Source of the DNA: Natronoglycomyces albus
GTDB taxonomy: Bacteria; Actinomycetota; Actinomycetes; Mycobacteriales; Micromonosporaceae
Direction: 5' to 3'
Length of the DNA: 64,000 nucleotides
Assembly: GCF_016925535.1 (NCBI RefSeq)
Contig: NZ_CP070496.1
Coordinates: 806,001 to 870,000, forward strand
Part shown: piece after piece, positions 16,472 through 24,559 of the stretch
Numbering within the stretch: the first letter of the stretch is position 1
How the letters are laid out: each line of letters begins with the position of its first letter
Notes under the pieces: generated by a model
What the model saw: only the letters and a program-made list of their open reading frames with translations
The model's database searches: none
Told to the model about the DNA's origin: nothing
Made by a program: the position numbers and the translations under genes

Positions 16472-18034
16472 ATGGCTAACCGCGTTGACGCCGACTTGGC
16501 GCAGATCAATCAAGCCTCTTTTAAGACTAAACAGGTCTACCAGAAACTCAAAGAAAACTCTGACTCCGTTGTCACGACCCTCAACGGGATCGACGGTCTC
16601 TTCGAAGGCAGCGCTGGCGACCAAGTGCGCCACTACCGCAAGGTGCTGCATGCCGAAGTCTCATCGGTGTCCAAGCACCTCGATCGGATCTCGCAAAGCC
16701 TGGCGCAAACAGCCGAGAACTACGGCGATTCCGACCGTGCCTCGGCAGAGAACATCTCGGCTCAAGGCAATCTGGCCGACCTTCTGCGCGGCGCCACCGG
16801 CGCCATCTCCGGAATAGGCGAGGGTATTGGTGGTTCCTCAGGCGGCAACGCCACTAGCACCGGGGCGATCCCGCCCTTCCCCTCCGGCGGCTCCGAACAG
16901 GAAATGTATGACTGGTGGGATTCTCTTAGCCCCCAACAGCAAGAGCAGTACCTGGCCAGCCTTGCGGACGACCCGGCCGCGCTAGCTGAGTTCGCCTGGG
17001 CCGACGGCCTTCCCGCTGACGCGCGGCACGAAGCCAACATGATGATTCTCGAAAGCTACGTGCTGGCGACCAACGACCCCAGTGCCGCCTCCCTGCTTGA
17101 GCGCATCAATACCTCGGGGGAGTCCCACCCGGACGACCAGCTCATGTTGCTGGGATTCCAACCGCCTGGACCAGACTCCGAAGCCCTCGTGGTGGTCTCC
17201 TCCGGTAACCCCGATGAAGCCGTCAACACCGGTGTCTATGTGCCTGGCACGACCGCCAGCCTCGACTCTATTTCTGGCGACATCGACCGCGCTGAGCTGC
17301 TGCGCGCCACCACCGAAGGAGTGTCGGGCGAAGACACGGCGATGGTCATGTGGCTGGGCTACGAGGCCCCACCAGAGGTGTTCAACACCTCCTCGCTCAA
17401 CCCCTTTGACTTCCGTGGCGGCGACGACGCGACCAACCCGCGCTACGCCGAGGCCGGAGCCGAAAACCTCTACAACTTCATGACCGGCCTGGATGTCGCC
17501 GACCAGCACAACGGCAACGGCACCACCACCGTCTTGGGACACAGCTATGGCTCCACCATGGTCGGACACGGCGCTTCCTACGGCGATGACTTCCGCGCTG
17601 ACAACATCATCGCCGTGGGCAGCCCCGGCATGGGCGTCAGTAGCGCCGATGAACTAGGAGTGGACAATGTCTACGCCATGACCACCCGAAACGACGTCAT
17701 CATGGGAACCCCACCGGGAGTACATGGCCCACAACCGGGCTCCAATGGCTTCGGAGCCGAGAGCCTGGCCAGCAGCGGAGCCGACGGACACTCCGGCTAC
17801 TGGGAAGAGAACAGCCAGAGCCTTCTCAACCAGGCCTATGTCATGGGCGGGATGGAAGACCAGGTCACGAACGGTTCCGCCTCCCTGCGCGGGCACACCG
17901 GTGACGTGATTTCCGAAACCGCCACTGGTGCCCGCGACTGGGCCTACGACCGGGCCTCGGACGCCGGAGGCTGGATGTCTGACCGCGCCTCAGACGTCGG
18001 CGATTGGTTCTCTAATCGAAACCCGTTCGGTTAA
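16472..18034 (+). CDS. WXG100-like/DUF1023 alpha/beta hydrolase, probable type VII secretion substrate
   Basis: A 520-residue protein in two parts. Residues 1-100 form a WXG100-like helical hairpin: the turn reads FEG (44-46) in place of WxG, and YGDSD (84-88) matches the YxxxD export signal at the end of the second helix. A Gly/Ser linker leads to a DUF1023 alpha/beta hydrolase with VYVPGT, WLGYEAPP and the nucleophile elbow GHSYGS (Ser358). The C-terminus repeats the pattern W-x-x-DRASD-x-G. Export through the type VII system at 37815-52187 is inferred. GGGAG lies 5 bases before the ATG. The next gene is 20 bases downstream and may encode a chaperone or immunity protein. Confidence 0.82.
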   Translation: MANRVDADLAQINQASFKTKQVYQKLKENSDSVVTTLNGIDGLFEGSAGDQVRHYRKVLHAEVSSVSKHLDRISQSLAQTAENYGDSDRASAENISAQGNLADLLRGATGAISGIGEGIGGSSGGNATSTGAIPPFPSGGSEQEMYDWWDSLSPQQQEQYLASLADDPAALAEFAWADGLPADARHEANMMILESYVLATNDPSAASLLERINTSGESHPDDQLMLLGFQPPGPDSEALVVVSSGNPDEAVNTGVYVPGTTASLDSISGDIDRAELLRATTEGVSGEDTAMVMWLGYEAPPEVFNTSSLNPFDFRGGDDATNPRYAEAGAENLYNFMTGLDVADQHNGNGTTTVLGHSYGSTMVGHGASYGDDFRADNIIAVGSPGMGVSSADELGVDNVYAMTTRNDVIMGTPPGVHGPQPGSNGFGAESLASSGADGHSGYWEENSQSLLNQAYVMGGMEDQVTNGSASLRGHTGDVISETATGARDWAYDRASDAGGWMSDRASDVGDWFSNRNPFG

Positions 18035-18054
18035 CTTAGCGGTAGGAGGAAACA

Positions 18055-18528
18055 ATGACCACCTTTGAGAGTCTTCGCAAGCCCGACGCCGCCGCCCGGA
18101 CGATGAGCGCCGGGGACGAGCTGGCCCAACAACTGCGCGAACACGGCATCGGAGAACTGAACTTCCGTCGTGCCGTAGCCTCCCCGTGGGGGCAGGATGC
18201 GAACACCACCAACTTCCATGTGGTGTCGTTCTACGAGATCCCCTTCTCCCAGCCCAGCGAACAGCAGGCCCGCCAGATTCTGCAACAGGTGCGAGACTAT
18301 TTGGTCGCACAGGGCATGATCGAGGGCTCACGAGACGGAGTGCGCTGGCTGGGCGATTCCTATGGAGACGCCGTCGTGCACAACCCAAAGACCGAATACA
18401 CCTACACTGCGGCGATCAAGAAGGGACACACTGGCCTGAGCATCTTTATTGCCAGTCCGCCCTATTCAAATCCCCATCCCGATGAGATATTCCACCCGGT
18501 ACGTCCCGATGCCACCGAGGAAGAATGA
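18055..18528 (+). CDS. hypothetical partner of the DUF1023 hydrolase
   Basis: A 157-residue acidic cytoplasmic protein with no cysteine, no signal peptide and no membrane helix. It has a helical N-terminus, then an alternating strand/helix pattern (NFHVVSFYEIPF, ARQILQQVRDYLVAQGMIEG, YTAAIKKGHTGLSIFIA). The ribosome site AGGAGG lies close before the ATG, and the gap to the hydrolase gene is only 20 bases. By position it could be a chaperone or an immunity protein of the exported hydrolase. No family was recognised. Confidence 0.65.
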   Translation: MTTFESLRKPDAAARTMSAGDELAQQLREHGIGELNFRRAVASPWGQDANTTNFHVVSFYEIPFSQPSEQQARQILQQVRDYLVAQGMIEGSRDGVRWLGDSYGDAVVHNPKTEYTYTAAIKKGHTGLSIFIASPPYSNPHPDEIFHPVRPDATEEE

Positions 18529-18558
18529 CCGGCCTCGACTAGCAGAAAGCCACACTTC

Positions 18559-19161
18559 ATGCCTGAAAGCGACCGTTCGGCAATGGCCAGTGCCCCTGAG
18601 CTCAACCCAGTTGAAGACCCCTGGCCACGGCTGGAAACCGAGCGGCTGATCCTGCGGCGCTGGCGTGCCAGCGACTACGCGGCCTGCGTCGAGATGAACG
18701 CCGACCCGGAGGTCATGCGTCATATCGGTGCCACTGGCGCAACTCAGAGTGCCGAACAGGCCACCCAGTGGTTGGAGAAGGTCGAACAACGCTGGAGTGA
18801 AAGAGGCTTCGGCCTGTTTGCGATCCAAGTGCGCGATGATGCGACCGTGGCCGGGTTTTGCGGTCTATCGGTGCCATTGTTCCTGCCTGAGATTTTGCCG
18901 GCGGTGGAGATCGGGTGGCGTTTGCGCCGTTCGATGTGGGGACGCGGGTACGCCACGGAAGCGGCGGTCGCGGCCCTGAAGTGGGGTCTGTACAGCTCCG
19001 GACATGATGGGCAGGGGTGTAAACAGATCGTTTCCATTGCCGATCGGGCCAATACCGCCTCTGTCCGGGTCATGGAGAAAATTGGGCTGCGCTTCGAGCG
19101 CGATGTTGTGGTTCCGGAGGGGCAAATCCAGGCGGCGCTGTACGTCATTGACCGGCCCTAA
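18559..19161 (+). CDS. GNAT-family N-acetyltransferase (RimJ/RimL type)
   Basis: A 200-residue protein with the RimJ/RimL layout: LETERLILRRWRASDYAA at the start, a central beta sheet, the acetyl-CoA loop RGYATEAAVAAL, and the closing NTASVRVMEKIGLRFE. Such enzymes transfer an acetyl group to an amine on proteins, antibiotics or small molecules; the acceptor is unknown. It lies 30 bases after the previous gene on the same strand and may be co-transcribed. It ends next to the palindromic element at 19170. Confidence 0.85.
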   Translation: MPESDRSAMASAPELNPVEDPWPRLETERLILRRWRASDYAACVEMNADPEVMRHIGATGATQSAEQATQWLEKVEQRWSERGFGLFAIQVRDDATVAGFCGLSVPLFLPEILPAVEIGWRLRRSMWGRGYATEAAVAALKWGLYSSGHDGQGCKQIVSIADRANTASVRVMEKIGLRFERDVVVPEGQIQAALYVIDRP

Positions 19162-19169
19162 GAGCTCTA

Positions 19170-19333
19170 AGAGCTCCTATCAGGTTTCTCTTCCTGCTGC
19201 GGTGGAGTGATGTCGCGCCTGGCCGCGTTGTCGGCCCTTGCCCATACCCGCTGGGTATGAACAAGGGCCTCCGCCTCCCCACGCACTGACAGCACACCAT
19301 CCTCGCCACGGAAACAAACCTGATAGGAGCTCT
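19170..19333. repeat. MITE-like element: 18-bp inverted repeats around a nested hairpin
   Basis: A perfect 18-bp inverted repeat, 19170-19187 and 19316-19333 (beginning AGAGCTCCTATC), encloses 128 bases. Inside lies a second hairpin at 19233-19269, with an 8-bp outer stem GGCCCTTG/CAAGGGCC and a 7-bp inner stem CATACCC/GGGTATG. The 9-mer GAGCTCTAA occurs at both outer edges (19162-19170 and 19327-19335), overlapping the repeats, and could mark a target duplication. Short terminal repeats with no gene inside fit a non-autonomous mobile element; a structured RNA is the alternative. Confidence 0.5.
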
Positions 19334-19431
19334 AAAGCCTATGCGATTGGCACCGCCGCAGTTCTCGATGGCTTAATTGCCTGTCTGAACGTTGCCTTAT
19401 GCGGCGGCGCGGGCACCTTAACTCCATTAGC

Positions 19432-19477
19432 GTGCGGGTCGGCCCGAAGACGTCATTGTCCTCGGGCCGACCCGCAC
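19432..19477. terminator. strong bidirectional terminator-like hairpin
   Basis: A perfect 16-bp stem pairs 19432-19447 (starting GTGCGGGTCGG) with 19462-19477 around a 14-base loop, followed by TATTT. It lies 270 bases after the acetyltransferase gene and 300 bases after the end of the minus-strand SH3-like gene. The rest of 19334-19778 holds no convincing gene. Confidence 0.65.
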
Positions 19478-19778
19478 TATTTCTGCGGAGGTCGTCGGTA
19501 GCGCCAGCGATCGCGGCCGCCGCAGAATAGGCAAGCCCAGCAGAGGAAGCCTCACCGCGCCTATGAATGGAGGTGGCGCGGTTATGCAATTGGACAAGCG
19601 AAGTGGTCTTCCACTTTAGAATTCAGTTGTTCACTTGTGGAGATCGCTGTGCGGTTATGGGTTGAGATGTGGCTGTTTCAGGGCGAGAACCACGGCCAGG
19701 TCGGCTCTCGCGCACACGTGGCCGGTCTCCGGGCCGCACGATCGCGTCGCCGGTTCTACCTAAAAACCACCGCCGGGC

Positions 19779-20147
19779 CTAGACCATGCACGGATCACCG
19801 GTGTAGTGCAGGTAGGACGCACCCGCCCAATTGCCGTTGGACAGCTGCCGCCACGAAATACCGCCAGCTCGCTGCACTCGGTTCTGGTAGGCCAACACGA
19901 CTGATCCGTTGGCCAACGAGCCCACAATGTTGCCGTTGGGGGCGTCGCGTTGGAAGAGTCCGCCATTGGCCCTGACTTGATATCGGCAGATGACGTTTCG
20001 CTCTGGGGCCACGTCAGTCTGGGTGGAAATATTTTGCGAGGTGGTGGTTCCGCTAGCGCTGGCGGCTCCTGCGGTCGTAGCCAGGAGTCCGAAGCTCAGT
20101 GCTCCAGCGGCGGCCATGGCGATCAACTTGGAGGTTGTCTTTCGCAT
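19779..20147 (-). CDS. secreted SH3-like protein
   Basis: A 122-residue protein with a classic Sec signal peptide (basic MRKTTSK, hydrophobic IAMAAAGALSFGLLATTAG, Ala-rich cleavage region near residue 32). The mature part of about 80 residues has two cysteines (ICRY and DPCMV) and a beta-rich pattern (GGLFQRDAPNGNIVGSL, SVVLAYQNRVQ, ISWRQLSNGNWAGASYLHY) like bacterial SH3 domains that bind peptidoglycan. AAGGA lies 6 bases before the ATG. It stands alone, and its role outside the cell is unknown. Confidence 0.8.
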   Translation of the reverse strand: MRKTTSKLIAMAAAGALSFGLLATTAGAASASGTTTSQNISTQTDVAPERNVICRYQVRANGGLFQRDAPNGNIVGSLANGSVVLAYQNRVQRAGGISWRQLSNGNWAGASYLHYTGDPCMV

Positions 20148-20655
20148 GTGGGTCCTTCTTTCTCACTCCCAATAAGGGGATGGGAGCTGTCAGTAATCTT
20201 TGCGGTATGAGTCGGGGACGTCAAGTAAGGGGTGCGAGGTGAGGGCGGCGGGCATTTTTCGGTGCTCGACTTACGAGGCGTCACGCATCCAAGGGGGCGC
20301 CCGGGTCTGGTGTTGCGTACAAGTGTCGGCAGACAATAGCGGGCAAACTCGGTAACACCACATAAATCGAGAAGTGTCGGATCATTGATAGTTGGGGTGG
20401 CGCCGTGGGTGGGGCGTGACATAGTGAGACCTTGCCTTCTGTGCGCCTGCGATTTAGTTGGGGCTCATGGGAATCGCGCCAAGTATCGTCGGTGGCGGGC
20501 GCGATGTAGGAATGGAATTTAAGAGCGCGAAACCGTCGCATGTGCCGTGGGGCCGTCTGTGTTTGGCGCCTCCGAATTCATAACAGCCACTACCATTGTG
20601 GACAAACATATGCGGGAGGTAACTCTCCCCAGCAGATAGCCGGTGGTGATTCGCG
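20148..20655. other. intergenic region upstream of the SCO2524-like gene
   Basis: About 500 bases without a convincing gene, between a minus-strand secreted protein and the plus-strand module. It probably holds both divergent promoters. A small GGGAG/CTCCC hairpin lies near 20612-20627. No long repeat or RNA gene was seen. Confidence 0.4.
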
Positions 20656-22860
20656 GTGCGCATGGAACCTAGACAGCAGATCCTGATCCTGTGGAAAGCC
20701 CTGCTGAATTACTCCAATGACGGAGAAAACTGGACCTGGGAGGGCCGCGTACCCTCCGACTCCATCTCCGATGCCCAACAGCTCTTTTGCCTGCTCTACC
20801 CGGCCCAGGTCATTAAGGACCTGCGCTTTACCGACCCCAATAGCACCTCAGAGGACGTACTCGAAGCCCTCAGTCCCCTCGGTGACGCCGTCACGATCCC
20901 GCTCAAAGTCCTCGACATCATCCGCGAATACCTACGCCGCAACGCCGACGCGGACGGGCGACCTCTCTACCATGGCGCGGGCAATATGCGCCCCACTGAC
21001 CGCAGTGCAACCGCCAGTGAAGCCCAACTGCGCGTGGACTGCGTGGAGAGCTATTCGCTGTCCATCTCCATTTGCCTGGCGGCCCTGTCGTTCATTGTCC
21101 GCTTCCGTAACGAGACGCACCGCCGTGACCTCGCCGATGATCTCGACCAAGCCGAACTGGCAGCCCGCCGCCGCCTGACTGGGGCGCTCACCGGCCTTCT
21201 GCGCAGCTTCTCGGTCTACACCTTTGACGCCACCTCGCCTGAGGGACGAACTCTCTCCGAATTCATTCACACCGAGGATGTGCCCGTCTCGCGACTGCCC
21301 GAGATCTTTCGCGAACGGATGCGCGACGTCGAAGCCAACCTCTATGGTGTCCAAACCGGATCTGGCCGTCCCCGCGACCTGGAGTACTCCAATAAGCTCT
21401 TCGAGGTCGGCTGGTCCTGGGGCGTGATCGAAAATGCCCCCGTCATCGAACTCACCGCCGGTGTCTCCCATCAAGAGGAAGGCGTCGCCCAAGACGCGCC
21501 CTACCTGTACTTCACCGTGATGGCGCTCGAAAGCATCATGGATCTCTTCTCCTCCTCCGTCATGCGAGAAGGACTCGTGCGTGACGAGGAACTGTGGCTC
21601 GTCCAAGCTCTGCAATACCGCTGGGACATCACGCAACGCTACTGGGCCACCATCGCCTCCTTCGGAGATGGCCGACGCTGGCCACTGGAGGACCTTCCCT
21701 GGCGTACCTCCGACGGTGAGGAATACGACTACTACAACCTCCTCGTCTGCGCCATCGTCACCCGCGAGTTCGCCCGCTTGCCCGGCGATGAGAATCTACA
21801 ACGCGTGGGGGCTGTGCTCTCCGAGCTGGCCAATCGCGGCCGCATTACCCGCCGCGCCATGAAAGGCGAACAGAACACCCGCTGGCATTTCCCCGGCATT
21901 CCCACCTCACTAGACGGCATCGAAAAACTCGACGGACCCAGTATGACCTGGTACTCCGTCGACTTCCCGGCCCTGTTGCTCAAACGATGCATTCACACCG
22001 CCTCTTTTATGAATGACATTCCGCAGCGGGCCCGCATGCTGCAACTGGTCGATGAAATATGGGCCCACCTAGAGACGCGCCGTATACGCTCCGGACCCGG
22101 AGCGCAACTGTGGGACCAACCCGCCCAAGCCTTCGACGCCATCTCCCGCACATTCGATCGGCCCTCCTGGCACGTCAACATGCGGGTCATGGAGGCCCTT
22201 GTCCAAGCAACCCTACAAACGGCGGAGCCGCCGGCCCGTAGTTCGCAGCTCGAACAACTTGCCCGCGAGATGCTGGCCGAAGCCGAACACCTCTACGATC
22301 AGGAGCTACTCACCGGCTCGGCTCGCTCTGGGCCCACCCTGAGCGAGCAGGTCCGCGTGTGGGGCCACAGCATCAACCGCGCCAAGTCGATTCTGGAATC
22401 CCGACCGGCCACCGCCTACGCCATCGTGTCCAATGTGCTGGTGGAACTGGATCAGCACATTGACGCTCGTGAAGCGGCAATGAGGGGAGAGTTAACGACA
22501 TGCTGGTCTTTTCCACCTCGGACAAAGGCGGAACCGGAAGGTCGGTCACCAGCGCGAACGTGGCCTACCGGGCGGCCCTGCAAGGAAACAACGTCTGCTA
22601 TGTCGATTTCGACTTCGGATCCCCCACCGCCGGGGCGGTTTTCTCGATCGACCACCTGTTGCACGGCACCGAAAGCAACGGCGTCCACTCCTATTTGCAA
22701 GGGCGCGCCGCCGAACCGGTTCGCCAAGCCGTATGGGGAGCCTCCGGCCGGGACGTGTTGCGTACGAGGCCCGATCGGGCCGGAGAACTGGTCCTTATGC
22801 CCGGTGACCACTCTGGCGGTGAATTTCCCGGAAATCAAGGCGTGGTCGATGCCTGTATGA
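20656..22860 (+). CDS. SCO2524-family-like protein, frame probably broken near its 3' end
   Basis: The frame codes for 734 residues, but only about 612 look genuine. The N-terminus (RQQILILWKALLNYS, ISDAQQLFCLLYPAQVIKDL) and the large helical body resemble, from memory, the SCO2524 family of actinomycetes. After 22490 the frame runs over the next gene and becomes Arg/Pro/Ser/Thr-rich, like a shadow frame. A TAA at 22493-22495 is out of frame by one; removing one G of the GGGG run (22484-22487) would end the protein as MRES. The GTG at 20656 or the ATG at 20662 is the start. It is first of three plus-strand genes. Function unknown. Confidence 0.75.
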   Translation: MRMEPRQQILILWKALLNYSNDGENWTWEGRVPSDSISDAQQLFCLLYPAQVIKDLRFTDPNSTSEDVLEALSPLGDAVTIPLKVLDIIREYLRRNADADGRPLYHGAGNMRPTDRSATASEAQLRVDCVESYSLSISICLAALSFIVRFRNETHRRDLADDLDQAELAARRRLTGALTGLLRSFSVYTFDATSPEGRTLSEFIHTEDVPVSRLPEIFRERMRDVEANLYGVQTGSGRPRDLEYSNKLFEVGWSWGVIENAPVIELTAGVSHQEEGVAQDAPYLYFTVMALESIMDLFSSSVMREGLVRDEELWLVQALQYRWDITQRYWATIASFGDGRRWPLEDLPWRTSDGEEYDYYNLLVCAIVTREFARLPGDENLQRVGAVLSELANRGRITRRAMKGEQNTRWHFPGIPTSLDGIEKLDGPSMTWYSVDFPALLLKRCIHTASFMNDIPQRARMLQLVDEIWAHLETRRIRSGPGAQLWDQPAQAFDAISRTFDRPSWHVNMRVMEALVQATLQTAEPPARSSQLEQLAREMLAEAEHLYDQELLTGSARSGPTLSEQVRVWGHSINRAKSILESRPATAYAIVSNVLVELDQHIDAREAAMRGELTTCWSFPPRTKAEPEGRSPARTWPTGRPCKETTSAMSISTSDPPPPGRFSRSTTCCTAPKATASTPICKGAPPNRFAKPYGEPPAGTCCVRGPIGPENWSLCPVTTLAVNFPEIKAWSMPV

Positions 22861-23420
22861 AGCTGTTCTTGGCTCTAGAGCAGGAATTCGACGTTTCCTT
22901 TATCGACCTGAGCGCCGGGCGTTCCCACGCCACCGAGGTAGCGATGGCCGCCACAGCGTCGGACACGATTCGCCGCCGTGTCAAGACCCGCTGGCTGGTG
23001 TTTCACCGCTGGACCCGGCAGCATGTCATCGCCGCCGACAGCCTAGTGCGCGGCGAGCGCGGCCTACTACAGACCGGAGTCGCGCACGGTCACGACGAAC
23101 GCGCGCTGGAACAGTGCATCAAGTTCGTCCGAACCGCCGTGGCCGACCCGAACTCCAAGGAGATGGCCGGACTCGCCCCAACTCAGGTCTCATGGCTGCG
23201 CCAGTGCGATTCCGACCTACACCGCCTGGCCAAGGAATACCGGGTCGGACGCATCAATCTGCTCGACACCGTCCCGCTGGACCCGGTCTTGCAATGGCGC
23301 GAACAGCTGCTCACCGACGTCGATGTCCACAATCGCAAGATCGCCAACCACAAGACCGTGGACGCTTTCGACCGGCTGGCCAAGAGCATCACCGACGACG
23401 AGGCCTGGCCGCGCATGTAA
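22500..23420 (+). CDS. MinD/ParA-like protein with variant P-loop (SCO2523-family-like)
   Basis: A 306-residue protein starting MLVFSTSDKGGTGRSVTSAN. The deviant Walker A motif of MinD/ParA proteins is KGGxGK[ST]; here the second lysine is an arginine (KGGTGRS), so nucleotide handling may be altered. FDFGSPTAG, where ParA proteins have their Walker A' Asp, and FIDLSAGRS (Walker B-like) are kept. The rest is helical. From memory this is the SCO2523 family of variant P-loop proteins. It starts 4 bases after the likely true stop of the previous gene, with GGGGAGAG as ribosome site. The partner genes are on both sides. Confidence 0.82.
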   Translation: MLVFSTSDKGGTGRSVTSANVAYRAALQGNNVCYVDFDFGSPTAGAVFSIDHLLHGTESNGVHSYLQGRAAEPVRQAVWGASGRDVLRTRPDRAGELVLMPGDHSGGEFPGNQGVVDACMKLFLALEQEFDVSFIDLSAGRSHATEVAMAATASDTIRRRVKTRWLVFHRWTRQHVIAADSLVRGERGLLQTGVAHGHDERALEQCIKFVRTAVADPNSKEMAGLAPTQVSWLRQCDSDLHRLAKEYRVGRINLLDTVPLDPVLQWREQLLTDVDVHNRKIANHKTVDAFDRLAKSITDDEAWPRM

Positions 23421-23438
23421 AGCCACTGGAGCGTGAGT

Positions 23439-24533
23439 ATGGAAACCGATGTTGAATACACCGAACACGACGGGGACCTCGAAGTCGAGCGCCTGGGCAT
23501 GTCCCACCTGTCGGTCGAACTGGGACATCTGTACGCCGACGACTTCACCGGCTCGGCCGACCGCCTCTTCGAACAAATGTGCGCTGCGGCGGGCTGGTAT
23601 GAGGCGGCCAAGGCTGAACTATCCCGCAAACTCGGCAGCCGCCGCATGCGCGTGAGCACCTGCTATCTGATCGACGACTATCAGGCCCGCCAGATCCCCA
23701 GGCCCGTCGAAGCTATCGCCCTGCTACTCAAAGCCGCCCATGAGGCCGGGGTAACGATCGACTACATCGGCCGCGAGTCCGCGTGCGCTCTCATCGAGAC
23801 CAGGAACGAATTTGCCGCCGACTCCACCCATGAAATCGAAATCGCCCGCCTCGTAGCCGGGCAGATCGTCCAGGAACCCCCTCAAGGCGCCACTGGTTTC
23901 CGCCCCCGAGTTGAAGAATCGGGCTGGCTGTGCAACGGCCGCCGCTCACCCGGGCAGAACCTAGAAGCGATGGGCGAACCCTCCCGCTGGGAAGCCCCGG
24001 AACAGTACGCCCGGTCGCGCCTGGGGCACACCATTTTCCTTGACACCCAATTGTGGGAAGACAAACCAGACGACCGCATCTGGACCTGCCCCATGCTCGC
24101 CGCCGTGTGGCAGCTGCTGCGGCTGGGGCTCTTGCGCAACCACGGCCGCAGTGTCGCCCAACCGGAGTTCATTGACTTCCCCGCTGCGATCTCGGGTCCC
24201 GACAAGAACCTGCCATTGCATGTCAAAGCCGAGCGCGCCGCGAAGCTGACCAGCGATGACGAGGACATGTGGTTGCCAGATGAATGGCACAAAATGCCCG
24301 CGGTATTGCAGGTGAACCCGGAAGCGCGTCCGTTTACCGCCTATCGGACGATGAGCATCATGTCCGGAGCCTTCCTCGAAACCGAACACGCCGTCCGGAC
24401 GATCTGCTCCATGGTCCAAGTCTCGGAGGAGGTCCGCCAGGTGGTGCAAGAATCAGCCGACCGCGAAGGTGTCTTCTGCCTGCCGCCAGAAGTCCCCGAC
24501 CGCATCAGCTACGTCTTTCAAGGGCATTGGTAA
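23439..24533 (+). CDS. SCO2522-family-like protein
   Basis: A 364-residue protein without signal or membrane segments. Conserved-looking segments are MSHLSVELGHLYADDF, VSTCYLIDDY, TIDYIGRESACAL, the GWLCNGRRSP loop, TIFLDTQLWED and MLAAVWQLLRLGLLR; from memory these match the SCO2522 family, always found with SCO2521, 2523 and 2524. The ATG at 23439 is preferred to the GTG at 23433 because GGAG lies 8 bases before it. It follows the variant P-loop gene closely and converges on the SCO2521-like gene with only 26 bases between the stops. Function unknown. Confidence 0.78.
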   Translation: METDVEYTEHDGDLEVERLGMSHLSVELGHLYADDFTGSADRLFEQMCAAAGWYEAAKAELSRKLGSRRMRVSTCYLIDDYQARQIPRPVEAIALLLKAAHEAGVTIDYIGRESACALIETRNEFAADSTHEIEIARLVAGQIVQEPPQGATGFRPRVEESGWLCNGRRSPGQNLEAMGEPSRWEAPEQYARSRLGHTIFLDTQLWEDKPDDRIWTCPMLAAVWQLLRLGLLRNHGRSVAQPEFIDFPAAISGPDKNLPLHVKAERAAKLTSDDEDMWLPDEWHKMPAVLQVNPEARPFTAYRTMSIMSGAFLETEHAVRTICSMVQVSEEVRQVVQESADREGVFCLPPEVPDRISYVFQGHW

Positions 24534-24559
24534 GCCGCCGAGGGCTCACCTAGGCGACC

